Below, in pieces: positions 1 through 7,004 of a stretch of DNA of 50,455 nt; the stretch's first letter is position 1, and each line of letters starts with the position of its first letter. Position numbers and translations under genes: made by a program. The notes beneath the pieces are model-generated. The model searched no databases, was not told where the DNA came from, and was given only the letters and a program-made list of their open reading frames with translations. Origin of the DNA: Planctomycetota bacterium (lineage in GTDB: Bacteria > Planctomycetota > E44-bin39); NCBI GenBank assembly GCA_004376375.1, contig SOJX01000002.1, forward strand, positions 1 through 50,455. The letters are read 5' to 3'.

Positions 1-148
1 TCATGATGGCATCACCGGTTTCGCGCGACGTGATGGTGATCTTCCTCAGCGACTCCGCCTTCTTCTGCTCGGCGGCCAGCTCCCCGCCCTCGAGCAAAAG
101 CGGCATGAGTTTCTTTGCGTTGCCGTGCGGTTTAACCAGGTTGTCCAT
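1..148 (-). CDS. sat: Sulfate adenylyltransferase (ATP sulfurylase), N-terminal fragment
   Basis: The gene runs off the left edge; only the first 49 codons are present. They read MDNLVKPHG, then LMPLLLEGGELAAEQKK and a segment ending ITSRETGDAIM, which I recognise as the N-terminus of dissimilatory-type ATP sulfurylase. The enzyme makes APS from sulfate and ATP in the cytoplasm, the first step of dissimilatory sulfate reduction. The ATG at 148 is preceded by a good Shine-Dalgarno sequence (AAGGAGAA, seen in reverse complement at 152-159). Transcription is leftward, so any downstream aprBA or qmo genes would lie outside the window. The family call rests on a short but characteristic stretch; the catalytic HxGH motif is not visible here. 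Confidence 0.85.
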   Translation of the reverse strand, partial: MDNLVKPHGNAKKLMPLLLEGGELAAEQKKAESLRKITITSRETGDAIM

Positions 149-178
149 GGCACTTCTCCTTACACAAATCGCGTTTGG

Positions 179-496
179 TTAAAGCGTCAGGATTTTCAGG
201 TCGTCGTTGTACGTCGGATAGTGATCGAAAGGTTGCGCCTTGAACCTGTTGGATTTGCCCGGAATCGCAAAACTCGGTACGCAGACTACCATTCGATCGA
301 TATTCCGAACTTGTTTCTCCAAAGATAGAAGTGGCATTTTATCAACGTGAATATTGGTGTCAAGTTTTTTCCGCCATTTTTCGAGAAATTTTTCACAGTT
401 CTCGAAGAATGCCTCTACAATGGGTTTATCCGGCATAAACAGGGGTTTGCCGGCACTCTTAAGCGCCAGGTCTGCCTTGCCTTTCAGGCGATACAA
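179..496 (-). CDS. Small ORF of unknown function behind the rex remnant
   Basis: A 105-codon reading frame with a possible TTG start at 496. The same frame is open back to the TGA at 596-598, so an upstream alternative start cannot be excluded. The product is basic and mixed in composition (for example KFLEKWRKKLDTNIHVDK near the middle) with no membrane segment and no motif I recognise. It lies between sat and the decayed rex gene on the same strand and has no convincing ribosome binding site. It may be a real small gene, the end of a fragmented gene, or chance. I assign no function. Confidence 0.3.
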   Translation of the reverse strand: MYRLKGKADLALKSAGKPLFMPDKPIVEAFFENCEKFLEKWRKKLDTNIHVDKMPLLSLEKQVRNIDRMVVCVPSFAIPGKSNRFKAQPFDHYPTYNDDLKILTL

Positions 497-595
497 CCTC
501 GTGCCCTTGCCTGACTTGAGGTTGTGGAAGTGCCTCAGGTGACCGAAATGTGTCAGTGCAATCTTGTTTGGATTGTTGCCCTGTGCAGTTGGCCT

Positions 596-1020
596 TCACT
601 GGCTCGAAGAGAGGTTGGTTCTGTGTGCTCGGGAATGTTTGAGGTGGTGGGCTATTTCGGAAAGTCCTATGGAAATATGCTCGTTACGTATAAAAACAGC
701 CTGGGTACGGTCAGCGTTATGGGCGAGAAGTTTCAGATTGCCCTAATTCCAGCCGACACAAGGCGATCGGTCAATCCCTGAGCTGTTTCTGCATGGGTTG
801 TGAGGATGGCCAGGCGTATGCCGCGTTTCATAATATATGCTTTCATCCCCTTTATGGGTTTCACGGTACATCCTGCGATATGTTTGCCTGTTTTCTCCTT
901 ATCTTTGTCAAAAGCCGCCACGATGGCCAGACCGTACGAAGCAAAGCCTGAATAAGCCGGGAGGGCGCCTCCCAGATGACCGACGCCCAGGAGTGCGGCC
1001 TCATGGCTCCTATCCGTTTT
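596..1020 (-). pseudogene. rex: Remnant of redox-sensing repressor Rex
   Basis: Rex senses NADH/NAD+ and represses respiratory and fermentative genes. Here the NAD-binding core is recognisable: ALLGVGHLGGAL (Rossmann glycine motif), IVAAFDKDKEKTGK, then LAILTTHAETAQGLTDRLVSAGIRAI. Next comes a TGA (733-735) where family members have Trp (IWNFAP), followed by NFSPITLTVP. The C-terminal family motif VFIRNEHISIGLSEIAHHL resumes in another frame after a one-base shift near 700-708 and stops at 596. The N-terminal winged-helix DNA-binding domain is missing and has no room, because the siroheme operon starts at 1076. Truncation, nonsense and frameshift together make this a pseudogene. It lies next to sat, a known Rex target in Desulfovibrio. 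Confidence 0.75.
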
Positions 1021-1023
1021 GTC

Positions 1024-1052
1024 TTGACAACATTTGGCGCCGGATGTATGTT
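1024..1052 (+). promoter_or_regulatory. Sigma70-like promoter of the siroheme operon
   Basis: TTGACA at 1024-1029, a 17-base spacer, and TATGTT at 1047-1052. The predicted start of transcription is near 1059, some 17 bases before the ATG at 1076. The element sits just upstream of, and overlapping the edge of, the decayed rex gene on the other strand. Confidence 0.55.
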
Positions 1053-1075
1053 CAGGGGCGATTCGGGAGTCCTGA

Positions 1076-1756
1076 ATGAAAATACTTTTCACAGGTCTTG
1101 ATCCAACCAGGTTCAGGATGCTTGGGAAACTTATTCACCGGCCGGCGCTCCAACTGGTGCGGAACGAGGCCGGTTATCGAGCCCTGCCCGATATTATTGA
1201 GAAACTCACACGCGGAGCTTTCGACTGGATCGTTTTCACCGGCAGGCCCGCGGTGGAGCCTTTTATCTCCGCCGTGGAGGATTTCAAGCTGGACGCGGCG
1301 GCCCTCGACGGCACGCGGATAGCGGCCGCAGGCGCCGGGACAGAAGAGTGTCTGACCGAATGCGGTCTCCGGGTCGACGCCGTTCCGTCAGAGCCGGGAA
1401 AACGGGGAATTTTACACGCGATCGGCACTGCGCGGAAGAACCGGATTCTGGTGGTCCAGGGCAGTCATTCCCCGCTCGGACTGGAGGAAGCGATCAACGA
1501 TCGCGGCTGGAGTGGGACCTTTCTTTGCCTTCGTCGGGTCGCGCCGCACCCTCAGTTGGGGCGCGCCCTTCCGGAGTATGACGCGGTCTATTTCGTCAGC
1601 CCGTCCGGCGTCCGGAATTACTGGCAGGCCTACGGTGAAGAGGCGTTCAGAAAAGAGGTCTGGTGCATGGGCGACATGACCCTGGCGGAGGTCACCGGAC
1701 TGGGCAGGAAAGGGAAGGTTGTCGACCCCTGTGATGGTAACCCGCAAGTCGGATGA
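1076..1756 (+). CDS. hemD: Stand-alone uroporphyrinogen-III synthase (HemD) domain protein
   Basis: A 226-residue protein related to HemD, which cyclises and inverts ring D of hydroxymethylbilane. It opens with ILFTGLDPTRFRMLGKLIH and contains the segments DWIVFTGRPAVEPF and ILVVQGSHSPLGLEEAI, spaced as in HemD. It closely parallels the C-terminal half of the CobA-HemD fusion two genes downstream, at both the start and the end (AYGEEAFRKEVWCMGDMT here, AYGKEAFRHEVWCLSETT there), so the two are paralogues. The ATG has a GGGAG Shine-Dalgarno sequence. The stop overlaps the next start (ATGA), showing an operon. HemD sequences diverge quickly, so the retained activity of each copy is inferred. 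Confidence 0.75.
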   Translation: MKILFTGLDPTRFRMLGKLIHRPALQLVRNEAGYRALPDIIEKLTRGAFDWIVFTGRPAVEPFISAVEDFKLDAAALDGTRIAAAGAGTEECLTECGLRVDAVPSEPGKRGILHAIGTARKNRILVVQGSHSPLGLEEAINDRGWSGTFLCLRRVAPHPQLGRALPEYDAVYFVSPSGVRNYWQAYGEEAFRKEVWCMGDMTLAEVTGLGRKGKVVDPCDGNPQVG

Positions 1757-2274
1757 TGAAGGAACTGTTGCCGGCCATGTCCACCGAATCTTCTGATACG
1801 CAGCGTTTTCTTCCCATCGCCCTGAATATTTACGGCGCCGACTGTCTCGTGGTCGGCGGCGGGAAGATAGGCACGCGCAAGGCGGTGACGCTTGCCCGCG
1901 CGGGAGCGAAGGTGACGGTAGTCTCGCCGAGTGTTACGGGGGAACTCGCCGGGGAGGTCGAGGCCGGCCGAATTCGGTGGATGAAAGAAATTTTTCGGGA
2001 AGAGTACCTTAAGGATTTTTTCCTGGTAGTCGCGGCCACGGACGACGGGCAACTGAACGAGTCAATATGCAGGACTGCCGGCGGGCGTGGAGCTCTGGTC
2101 TGTGATGCTTCTTCCGCGGAGCATTCACAGATTATATTCGGAGCTTTGCTCGAGCATGGGCAGACAACGATTGCCGTTTTCACAGGCGGTCGCGACCCGG
2201 CTCTTTCCAGGACAACACGTGACCGGATCGCCAGACTGCTTGCAGATGAAAACAGTCAAGGGATAGAGCCATGA
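1753..2274 (+). CDS. Precorrin-2 dehydrogenase / sirohydrochlorin ferrochelatase-like protein
   Basis: A 173-residue member of the CysG-N / Met8 / SirC family, which oxidises precorrin-2 to sirohydrochlorin with NAD+ and in some members inserts iron to give siroheme. The NAD-binding motif VVGGGKIGTRKAVTLARAGA begins near residue 33 and is followed by VTVVSP and by LVVAATDDGQLNESIC. The length is typical of the short single-domain form. The start overlaps the hemD stop by four bases and its own stop overlaps the next start, so translation is probably coupled. An internal ATG at 1786 is an alternative start. Function in siroheme supply follows from the operon. Confidence 0.85.
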   Translation: MMKELLPAMSTESSDTQRFLPIALNIYGADCLVVGGGKIGTRKAVTLARAGAKVTVVSPSVTGELAGEVEAGRIRWMKEIFREEYLKDFFLVVAATDDGQLNESICRTAGGRGALVCDASSAEHSQIIFGALLEHGQTTIAVFTGGRDPALSRTTRDRIARLLADENSQGIEP

Positions 2275-3632
2275 GCGGCGTCGTTTATCTTATCGGAGCA
2301 GGGCCGGGTTCGCCTGATCTGATCACCTTACGAGGGTTGCGGTTGTTGCAGCAGGCGGATGTGGTCGTCATGGATACGCTCCTGCCCGAGAATTTTCTCG
2401 ACGACCTGGGTATTTCCGGCAAAGAGGTTTTTCGCATCCCCACTGATGCCGGCGACATGCAGGCCCGGCAGGATGAGATGAACCGCATCGTGGTGGACGG
2501 CGCGAAACGCGGGTTGAAAGTCGCGCGTCTCAAGGGCGGCGATCCTTTCCTTTTCGGACGCGGGTGGGAGGAGATTACCTATCTGGACGAACATGACGTT
2601 GCGTGGGAAATGGCGCCCGGTATAAGCAGCGCCATGGCGGTTCCGGCGAGCGCCTCCGTGCCGCTGACCGTGCGTCCCACTTCCCGCTCCGTGGCGTTTT
2701 TTACCGCGCGCCTGGCCGGCGGCGACGCCAACAGAAAAATGCCCAAGGCAGACACCATTGTCGTCATGATGGGCGTGAAGGTGCTTCCCTCCGTTGTAGA
2801 ACATTTGATAGCCGAAGGCTGGAGCCCTGATACTCCCGTCTGCGTTATCGAGCGCGGCTGCCAGCCCGGTGAACGCCAGGTCAAGGCGCCGCTTTCGGAG
2901 ATTGCCGATGCAGTGAAGAAAGCGGGCGTGAAACCGCCTGCAATTACGGTTGTGGGCGCCGGCGTCGGGAGGCCGGACCTTGTCAACAGGCAAAGGCGCA
3001 TACTCTTCACGGGAATCGACCCGTCGCCTTTCAGGTATCTCGGCAACATCCTGCACTGGCCCGCGCAGGTGCCTGTTGCGCGGGACGTCAGCCGCGAGGA
3101 ATTGTCGCTTGCTCTCGATCACCTAGCCGGCCAGAGTGAAACCCGTGCAATCGTATTCACCGATGGAGCCGCTGTCCGCAACTTCTTCGACCAGTTGCAC
3201 CGGGCGGGGCGGGATATCCGCACGTTGAGCGGCGTGTCGATTGTAGCGGCGTCGCGGGACGCGGTGCGGGAACTCGAGGCGCTGAAACTCCGCGCAGACC
3301 GTGAGCGCCATCCGTCCGAAGATGAGGATATTTTTTCAGCTCTCGACGACTTCGGACGCGCAGTAGTGGTGGAAGGCATAGAGACTTTTTCAGAGAAACC
3401 GGACGCTTTCCGCACGCTCCCTCTTTTCGATTTGAGGCCCGGTCCGCAGTTCGGCGAACCCTTGCCGGAGCACGACGTCATATGTTTCACACGGCCCGAA
3501 GAAGTCCGGCTGGTTCTGGATGCCTATGGTAAAGAAGCCTTCCGGCATGAAGTCTGGTGCCTGTCCGAAACCACCGCCGCCCAACTGGAAGACATGGGTA
3601 TCACGAGTAAAATCGTACTTCCGCCGGAATAG
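2271..3632 (+). CDS. cobA-hemD: CobA-HemD fusion: uroporphyrinogen-III methyltransferase / synthase
   Basis: Residues 1 to about 240 are a SUMT (CobA) methyltransferase: VYLIGAGPGSPDLITLRG at the N-terminus, LKGGDPFLFGRG, and the substrate-loop region PGISSAMAVPASASVPLT. It methylates uroporphyrinogen III twice with SAM to give precorrin-2. From about residue 241 (ILFTGIDPSPFRYLGNILH) the protein is a HemD domain. Such fusions are common in clostridia and sulfate reducers. Together with the two genes before it, it covers hydroxymethylbilane to sirohydrochlorin, needed for the siroheme of dissimilatory sulfite reductase and, in many sulfate reducers, for the alternative heme pathway. No clear terminator is seen in the following 190 bases. 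Confidence 0.9.
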   Translation: MSGVVYLIGAGPGSPDLITLRGLRLLQQADVVVMDTLLPENFLDDLGISGKEVFRIPTDAGDMQARQDEMNRIVVDGAKRGLKVARLKGGDPFLFGRGWEEITYLDEHDVAWEMAPGISSAMAVPASASVPLTVRPTSRSVAFFTARLAGGDANRKMPKADTIVVMMGVKVLPSVVEHLIAEGWSPDTPVCVIERGCQPGERQVKAPLSEIADAVKKAGVKPPAITVVGAGVGRPDLVNRQRRILFTGIDPSPFRYLGNILHWPAQVPVARDVSREELSLALDHLAGQSETRAIVFTDGAAVRNFFDQLHRAGRDIRTLSGVSIVAASRDAVRELEALKLRADRERHPSEDEDIFSALDDFGRAVVVEGIETFSEKPDAFRTLPLFDLRPGPQFGEPLPEHDVICFTRPEEVRLVLDAYGKEAFRHEVWCLSETTAAQLEDMGITSKIVLPPE

Positions 3633-3739
3633 AGCTCGGATACAAGCCTGTCTTCCTCGATCATTACCCCTTTATTCGTCATGAGTTATGCGCACGGGCT
3701 TCAGGGTTGGGATATTGGGAAAAAATTAACAATAAAACC

Positions 3740-3770
3740 TTGACAGAATAGTGTAGCATTACTATACTAT
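3740..3770 (+). promoter_or_regulatory. MerR-type operator inside a consensus promoter
   Basis: TTGACA (3740-3745), a 17-base spacer and TATACT (3763-3768). An inverted repeat with 9-base arms, ATAGTGTAG (3748-3756) and CTATACTAT (3762-3770), fills the spacer and covers the -10 box; 8 of 9 positions pair and the loop is 5 bases. This is the placement expected of a MerR-family operator, and the MerR gene starts 52 bases downstream, so autoregulation of the following four-gene cluster is likely. Classical MerR activators use a 19-20 bp spacer; 17 bp suggests simple repression here. Confidence 0.6.
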
Positions 3771-3822
3771 CCAGTGTAGGTATTGCCGAATGAAAAGTTT
3801 GCAGATTCCGGAGTAATTCTTA

Positions 3823-4338
3823 ATGAGAAAAGCCGCTCCTGGGGAAACAACTGATCGGAATTTCGACGATCCAGTGATTTCGATAGGCACCCTTGCGGAT
3901 AAAGTGGGCCTGTCGGTATCGGCGGTGCGGAAATATGAAAGCCAGGGCCTGCTTATTCCTCACCGCGGGCCTTCCGGACGGCGTCTGTTTTCACAGGAGG
4001 ACGTGGACCGGGTGCGATACATCCAGCATTTGATCCGGGGCCTCGGGCTGAACATTGAGGGAATCCGCCGAATGCAGGCGCTTCTGCCGTGCTGGAGTAT
4101 TTTTCCATGCGAAAAGAAGACCCGAAACGGTTGCGAGGCATACAAGGTCAACTCCCAGCCCTGCTGGACGGTTAAGGGGAAAAGCTGCGCGCCGCAGGGA
4201 AACGAATGCAGGAAATGCGTAGTCTACCGTTTCGGCACTCTATGCACGGAGCATATCAAGCGGTTGGTGTATGATCAGATTACCTTGAACGACTCAAGCA
4301 TGGCCATCAGGGAACTCATGCGACAGAAAAAATACTAG
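3823..4338 (+). CDS. MerR-family regulator with cysteine-rich C-terminus
   Basis: A 171-residue protein. Residues about 20-85 are a MerR winged helix: ISIGTLADKVGLSVSAVRKYESQGLL, then a wing with PSGRRLFSQEDVDRVRYI. The C-terminal half is rich in Cys (LLPCWSIFPCEKK, GCEAYKV, PCWTVKG, SCAPQG, ECRKCVVYRFG), with at least eight cysteines before residue 140, suggesting bound metal or an Fe-S cluster. The same type of Cys-rich segment occurs in the regulator at 12978-13748. It is first in a rightward cluster with a macro-domain gene and a DsrM/DsrK-like pair and is preceded by a matching operator. Sensing of redox or sulfur state is inference. Confidence 0.8.
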   Translation: MRKAAPGETTDRNFDDPVISIGTLADKVGLSVSAVRKYESQGLLIPHRGPSGRRLFSQEDVDRVRYIQHLIRGLGLNIEGIRRMQALLPCWSIFPCEKKTRNGCEAYKVNSQPCWTVKGKSCAPQGNECRKCVVYRFGTLCTEHIKRLVYDQITLNDSSMAIRELMRQKKY

Positions 4339-4350
4339 AGGGAGGCAGGC

Positions 4351-4890
4351 ATGCCCGAAGCCGTATCTGAAGCCCGTCAAATCAAAGAGAGTACAATCCG
4401 GATAATGAGGGGCGATATTACCGACCTTGAGATTGATGCCTTCGTATTCTATGCCATTGAAAACCTTGCGCTGGGCTCCGGGTTCGGAACGGCCATATCC
4501 GTGCGGGGCGGGCCAGCCATCGAGAAGGAGCTTAAGGACCTTGCGCCTGTTACGGTGGGCGATGCGGTCGTGACTTCGGCGGGCAAGATGAAGGCCAAAC
4601 GCATTATTCATGCCGTGGGTCCGAAATTCCAGGAGGAAGATACTGAGGGCAAGCTCCGCACAACGGTTTTGAATTCGCTGAAACAGGCGGACGAGAAAGG
4701 GATCGAGCGCGTTGCTTTCCCGGCCATGGGCACTGGTTTCTACGGCATCCCGATCGACCTTTGCGCACGGGTTATGCTGGAAACAATCAAGGCCTACCTG
4801 GAGGAGAAGACTGGAATCAAAGAGGTGGTCATCTGCGTGATCGATTCACATGAACTCGGGTCCTTCAAGAAACAACTTGCGGCCACCTAG
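4351..4890 (+). CDS. Macro-domain protein
   Basis: A 179-residue single macro domain: IRIMRGDITDLEIDAFVFYA, GSGFGTAISVRGGPAIEKEL, GDAVVTSAGKM, AKRIIHAVGP, and the phosphate-loop strand RVAFPAMGTGFYGIP. Macro domains bind ADP-ribose and related nucleotides, and some hydrolyse O-acetyl-ADP-ribose or ADP-ribosyl esters. The NAAN motif that carries the catalytic Asn in MacroD-type hydrolases is replaced by FYAIEN, so a binding role or other chemistry is more likely. It starts 12 bases after the MerR stop behind a GAGGGAGG ribosome binding site and is followed by a redox membrane module, an unusual context for this family. Confidence 0.85.
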   Translation: MPEAVSEARQIKESTIRIMRGDITDLEIDAFVFYAIENLALGSGFGTAISVRGGPAIEKELKDLAPVTVGDAVVTSAGKMKAKRIIHAVGPKFQEEDTEGKLRTTVLNSLKQADEKGIERVAFPAMGTGFYGIPIDLCARVMLETIKAYLEEKTGIKEVVICVIDSHELGSFKKQLAAT

Positions 4891-4912
4891 CACCGGTGAA
4901 AGGAGAGCGGCC

Positions 4913-5593
4913 ATGGAGATGAGCCCATTACTTCATTTCGTTGAACACCCGCTTCAGCTGGGCTGTAAAGTGTTCATGCTCAGCATATACGCTTATCGTC
5001 TCATACACCTTTTCAGTTACATGGCCGGTGGCGAGCGGCAGGCCCCCACGGGCCCTCCCGGCACCACGCGTGCAAAGGGGGTCGTTTACTCCTGGGCCAA
5101 CATCGTCATGCCCTGGGCCATGGAGAGCACACGGAAAAAGCCGTTCTACTACATACAGTTCGTAATCTTCCACCTCGGCATGGTGGCTGTTATCGGGCTG
5201 ACGTTTATTATCCCCTACGGTCCAGGTTTACTCAACAGCGTGGGGCTGGTCTGGGTCCTGCAGGTGATGATGGCCGCTGCCTGCGCGGTCGGCCTGTATC
5301 GGCTATACTACCGGATATCCAGCAAGCATATGCGCGCGATCAGCACTCCTGACGATTATTTCTCCCTGTCGCTCCTGATCGTATTGTTCCTTGTCGGTGT
5401 GCTGGCAGCGCCCAATAACATAGTTCAGGGAGAAGGGGCTCTGCTCACGTTCTTTTTCATGACCGCGTTCTTCCTCGTGTACGTACCCTTCAGCAAGATC
5501 ATGCATTACCTTTACTACCCATTCACACGTTACTACTTCGGGAAGACCATGGGCTACCGGGGCATCTATCCGGTCCGACGCGGTTATAAGTAA
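4913..5593 (+). CDS. DsrM/TmcC-like membrane cytochrome b subunit (NarI family)
   Basis: A 226-residue integral membrane protein with about five hydrophobic helices (for example FVIFHLGMVAVIGLTFIIPY and LTFFFMTAFFLVYVPFSKIM). It resembles the nitrate reductase gamma-type cytochrome b subunits DsrM, TmcC and HdrE, which oxidise or reduce menaquinol and pass electrons to a partner HdrD/DsrK subunit. The last helix ends in the family pattern PFSKIMHYLYYPFTRYYFG. The ATG at 4913 has AGGAGAG seven bases upstream; a longer frame from 4850 would overlap the macro gene and lacks a site. The DsrK-like partner follows after 56 bases. Confidence 0.8.
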   Translation: MEMSPLLHFVEHPLQLGCKVFMLSIYAYRLIHLFSYMAGGERQAPTGPPGTTRAKGVVYSWANIVMPWAMESTRKKPFYYIQFVIFHLGMVAVIGLTFIIPYGPGLLNSVGLVWVLQVMMAAACAVGLYRLYYRISSKHMRAISTPDDYFSLSLLIVLFLVGVLAAPNNIVQGEGALLTFFFMTAFFLVYVPFSKIMHYLYYPFTRYYFGKTMGYRGIYPVRRGYK

Positions 5594-5649
5594 GTGGGGA
5601 GTAATTTTGGGAAAAACTCCCATACGGCTAAAATCCTTGGAGAGCGCCA

Positions 5650-6984
5650 ATGACAACCAGCACCAGATCACATAAGGTCCAGAAAGTTCTTGAGCGTATG
5701 GGCAAGAAACTCAACCGGCAGATGTTCGGATCGCTGGTTGCCTGTGTCCACTGCGGCATGTGCACGGAGGCATGCCACTATGTCCTTGCCAACCCGGACG
5801 ACCCCACCTACGCGCCTGCGTACAAGGCGGACCGGATCCGCAAGTTCTTTCGGCGCCACTATGACGGGCTCAATCTGGGGAGATTTTTCCCATGGTGGGT
5901 GAAAGCCAGGAGCTTGTATACCGACGAAGAACTGGAAGAGTTGAAAGACATCGTATTCGGCAAGTGCACCAACTGCAGGCGATGCTCGGTCAACTGCCCC
6001 ATGGGCGTGGATTATGCCACGTTCAACCGTATGGCGCGCGGCCTGCTGGTGTCCGTAGGCATCATGCCGGAAGGCGTAGCCCACGTCAGCAAGGACCAGT
6101 GGGAAATCGGAAACCAGATGGGAGTTCTCAAGGAGGACTACCTGGAAACTCTCGAATGGATGTCGGAAGAGCTTCAGGATGAACTTGGAGATCCGAATGC
6201 AGCCATTCCCATCGACAAGAAGAATGTCGAGATCATGTACACTATCAATCCGCGCGAGGTAAAATACGATCCGCGTTCCATCGCGGATGCCGCCAAGATA
6301 TTCTACGCAGCCCAAGAGAGTTGGATGATGCCCAGCGAGGGGTGGGACATGACCAATTTCGGCCTGTTCTCCGGCGACGACGATCTGGGCGGCGCGGTCG
6401 CACGCCGCGTATACGAAAAAGCTGTCGAGCTGGGCGTGAAGAAGATTGTTATGTCCGAGTGCGGTCATGGCTACCGTTCGACTCGTTGCGAAGGCCCCAA
6501 CTGGGCAAAGACGGATGTTGCCGTCGAGATGGAAAGCTCGGTCCTTACAATGCTCAGGTACGTCAAAGAGGGCCGGATAAAGGTAGATAAGACCAGGAAC
6601 ACCGAGTCGTATACTTTTCACGACTCGTGCAACAACGCCCGCAGCTGCGGGCTGTTCGAGGAACCCCGCGAGCTGCTTAACCTCGTGGTTTCAGACTTCC
6701 GCGAGATGTATCCGAACCGGGCGGAGAACTTCTGCTGCACGGGCGGGGGCGGAGCCATGTCCATGTCTGAGTACACTCCCGAGCGATTGAAATCGGGCAA
6801 AATCAAAGCAGAACAGCTCAAAGCCACCGGCGCCGACACCGTCGTTACCTCCTGCCATAACTGCGTCGACGGACTCACCGACCTGATCAAGCACTACGAG
6901 CTGGGCATTAAGGTCACACAACTGGTCACCCTGGTGGCGAATGCACTGGTCATCGAGAAAAAAGAACCCGCGTCTAAAGAATAA
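5650..6984 (+). CDS. DsrK/TmcB/HdrD-like iron-sulfur subunit
   Basis: A 444-residue cytoplasmic Fe-S protein. Two ferredoxin-type sites are visible, CVHCGMCTEACH near residue 34 and CTNCRRCSVNCP near residue 105. The C-terminal half holds the two CCG-type regions of heterodisulfide reductase HdrD: HDSCNNARSCGL with FCCTGGGG, and the last site TSCHNC. In HdrD/DsrK this region binds the non-cubane cluster that cleaves disulfides, in DsrK probably the DsrC trisulfide. It pairs with the membrane subunit just upstream to make a minimal quinone-linked DsrMK or TmcBC-like complex. It is convergent with the double-DsrC gene, the stops only about 20 bases apart. Confidence 0.85.
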   Translation: MTTSTRSHKVQKVLERMGKKLNRQMFGSLVACVHCGMCTEACHYVLANPDDPTYAPAYKADRIRKFFRRHYDGLNLGRFFPWWVKARSLYTDEELEELKDIVFGKCTNCRRCSVNCPMGVDYATFNRMARGLLVSVGIMPEGVAHVSKDQWEIGNQMGVLKEDYLETLEWMSEELQDELGDPNAAIPIDKKNVEIMYTINPREVKYDPRSIADAAKIFYAAQESWMMPSEGWDMTNFGLFSGDDDLGGAVARRVYEKAVELGVKKIVMSECGHGYRSTRCEGPNWAKTDVAVEMESSVLTMLRYVKEGRIKVDKTRNTESYTFHDSCNNARSCGLFEEPRELLNLVVSDFREMYPNRAENFCCTGGGGAMSMSEYTPERLKSGKIKAEQLKATGADTVVTSCHNCVDGLTDLIKHYELGIKVTQLVTLVANALVIEKKEPASKE

Positions 6985-7004
6985 TTTGATTCGTTATGCC
7001 GGTA

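Noticed and set aside
179..496. Insertion-sequence remnant between sat and rex
   Set aside because: No transposase motif, terminal inverted repeat or target duplication can be seen.
1754..2274. Alternative genetic code with UGA as Trp
   Set aside because: TGA ends hemD (1754-1756), the SirC-like gene (2272-2274) and several others at the expected family length.
3633..3739. Terminator or riboswitch before the MerR promoter
   Set aside because: No stable hairpin or T-run; the stretch appears featureless.
4850..4912. Upstream start for the first DsrM-like gene
   Set aside because: It overlaps the macro gene, has no ribosome binding site, and is not membrane-like; 4913 has a good site.
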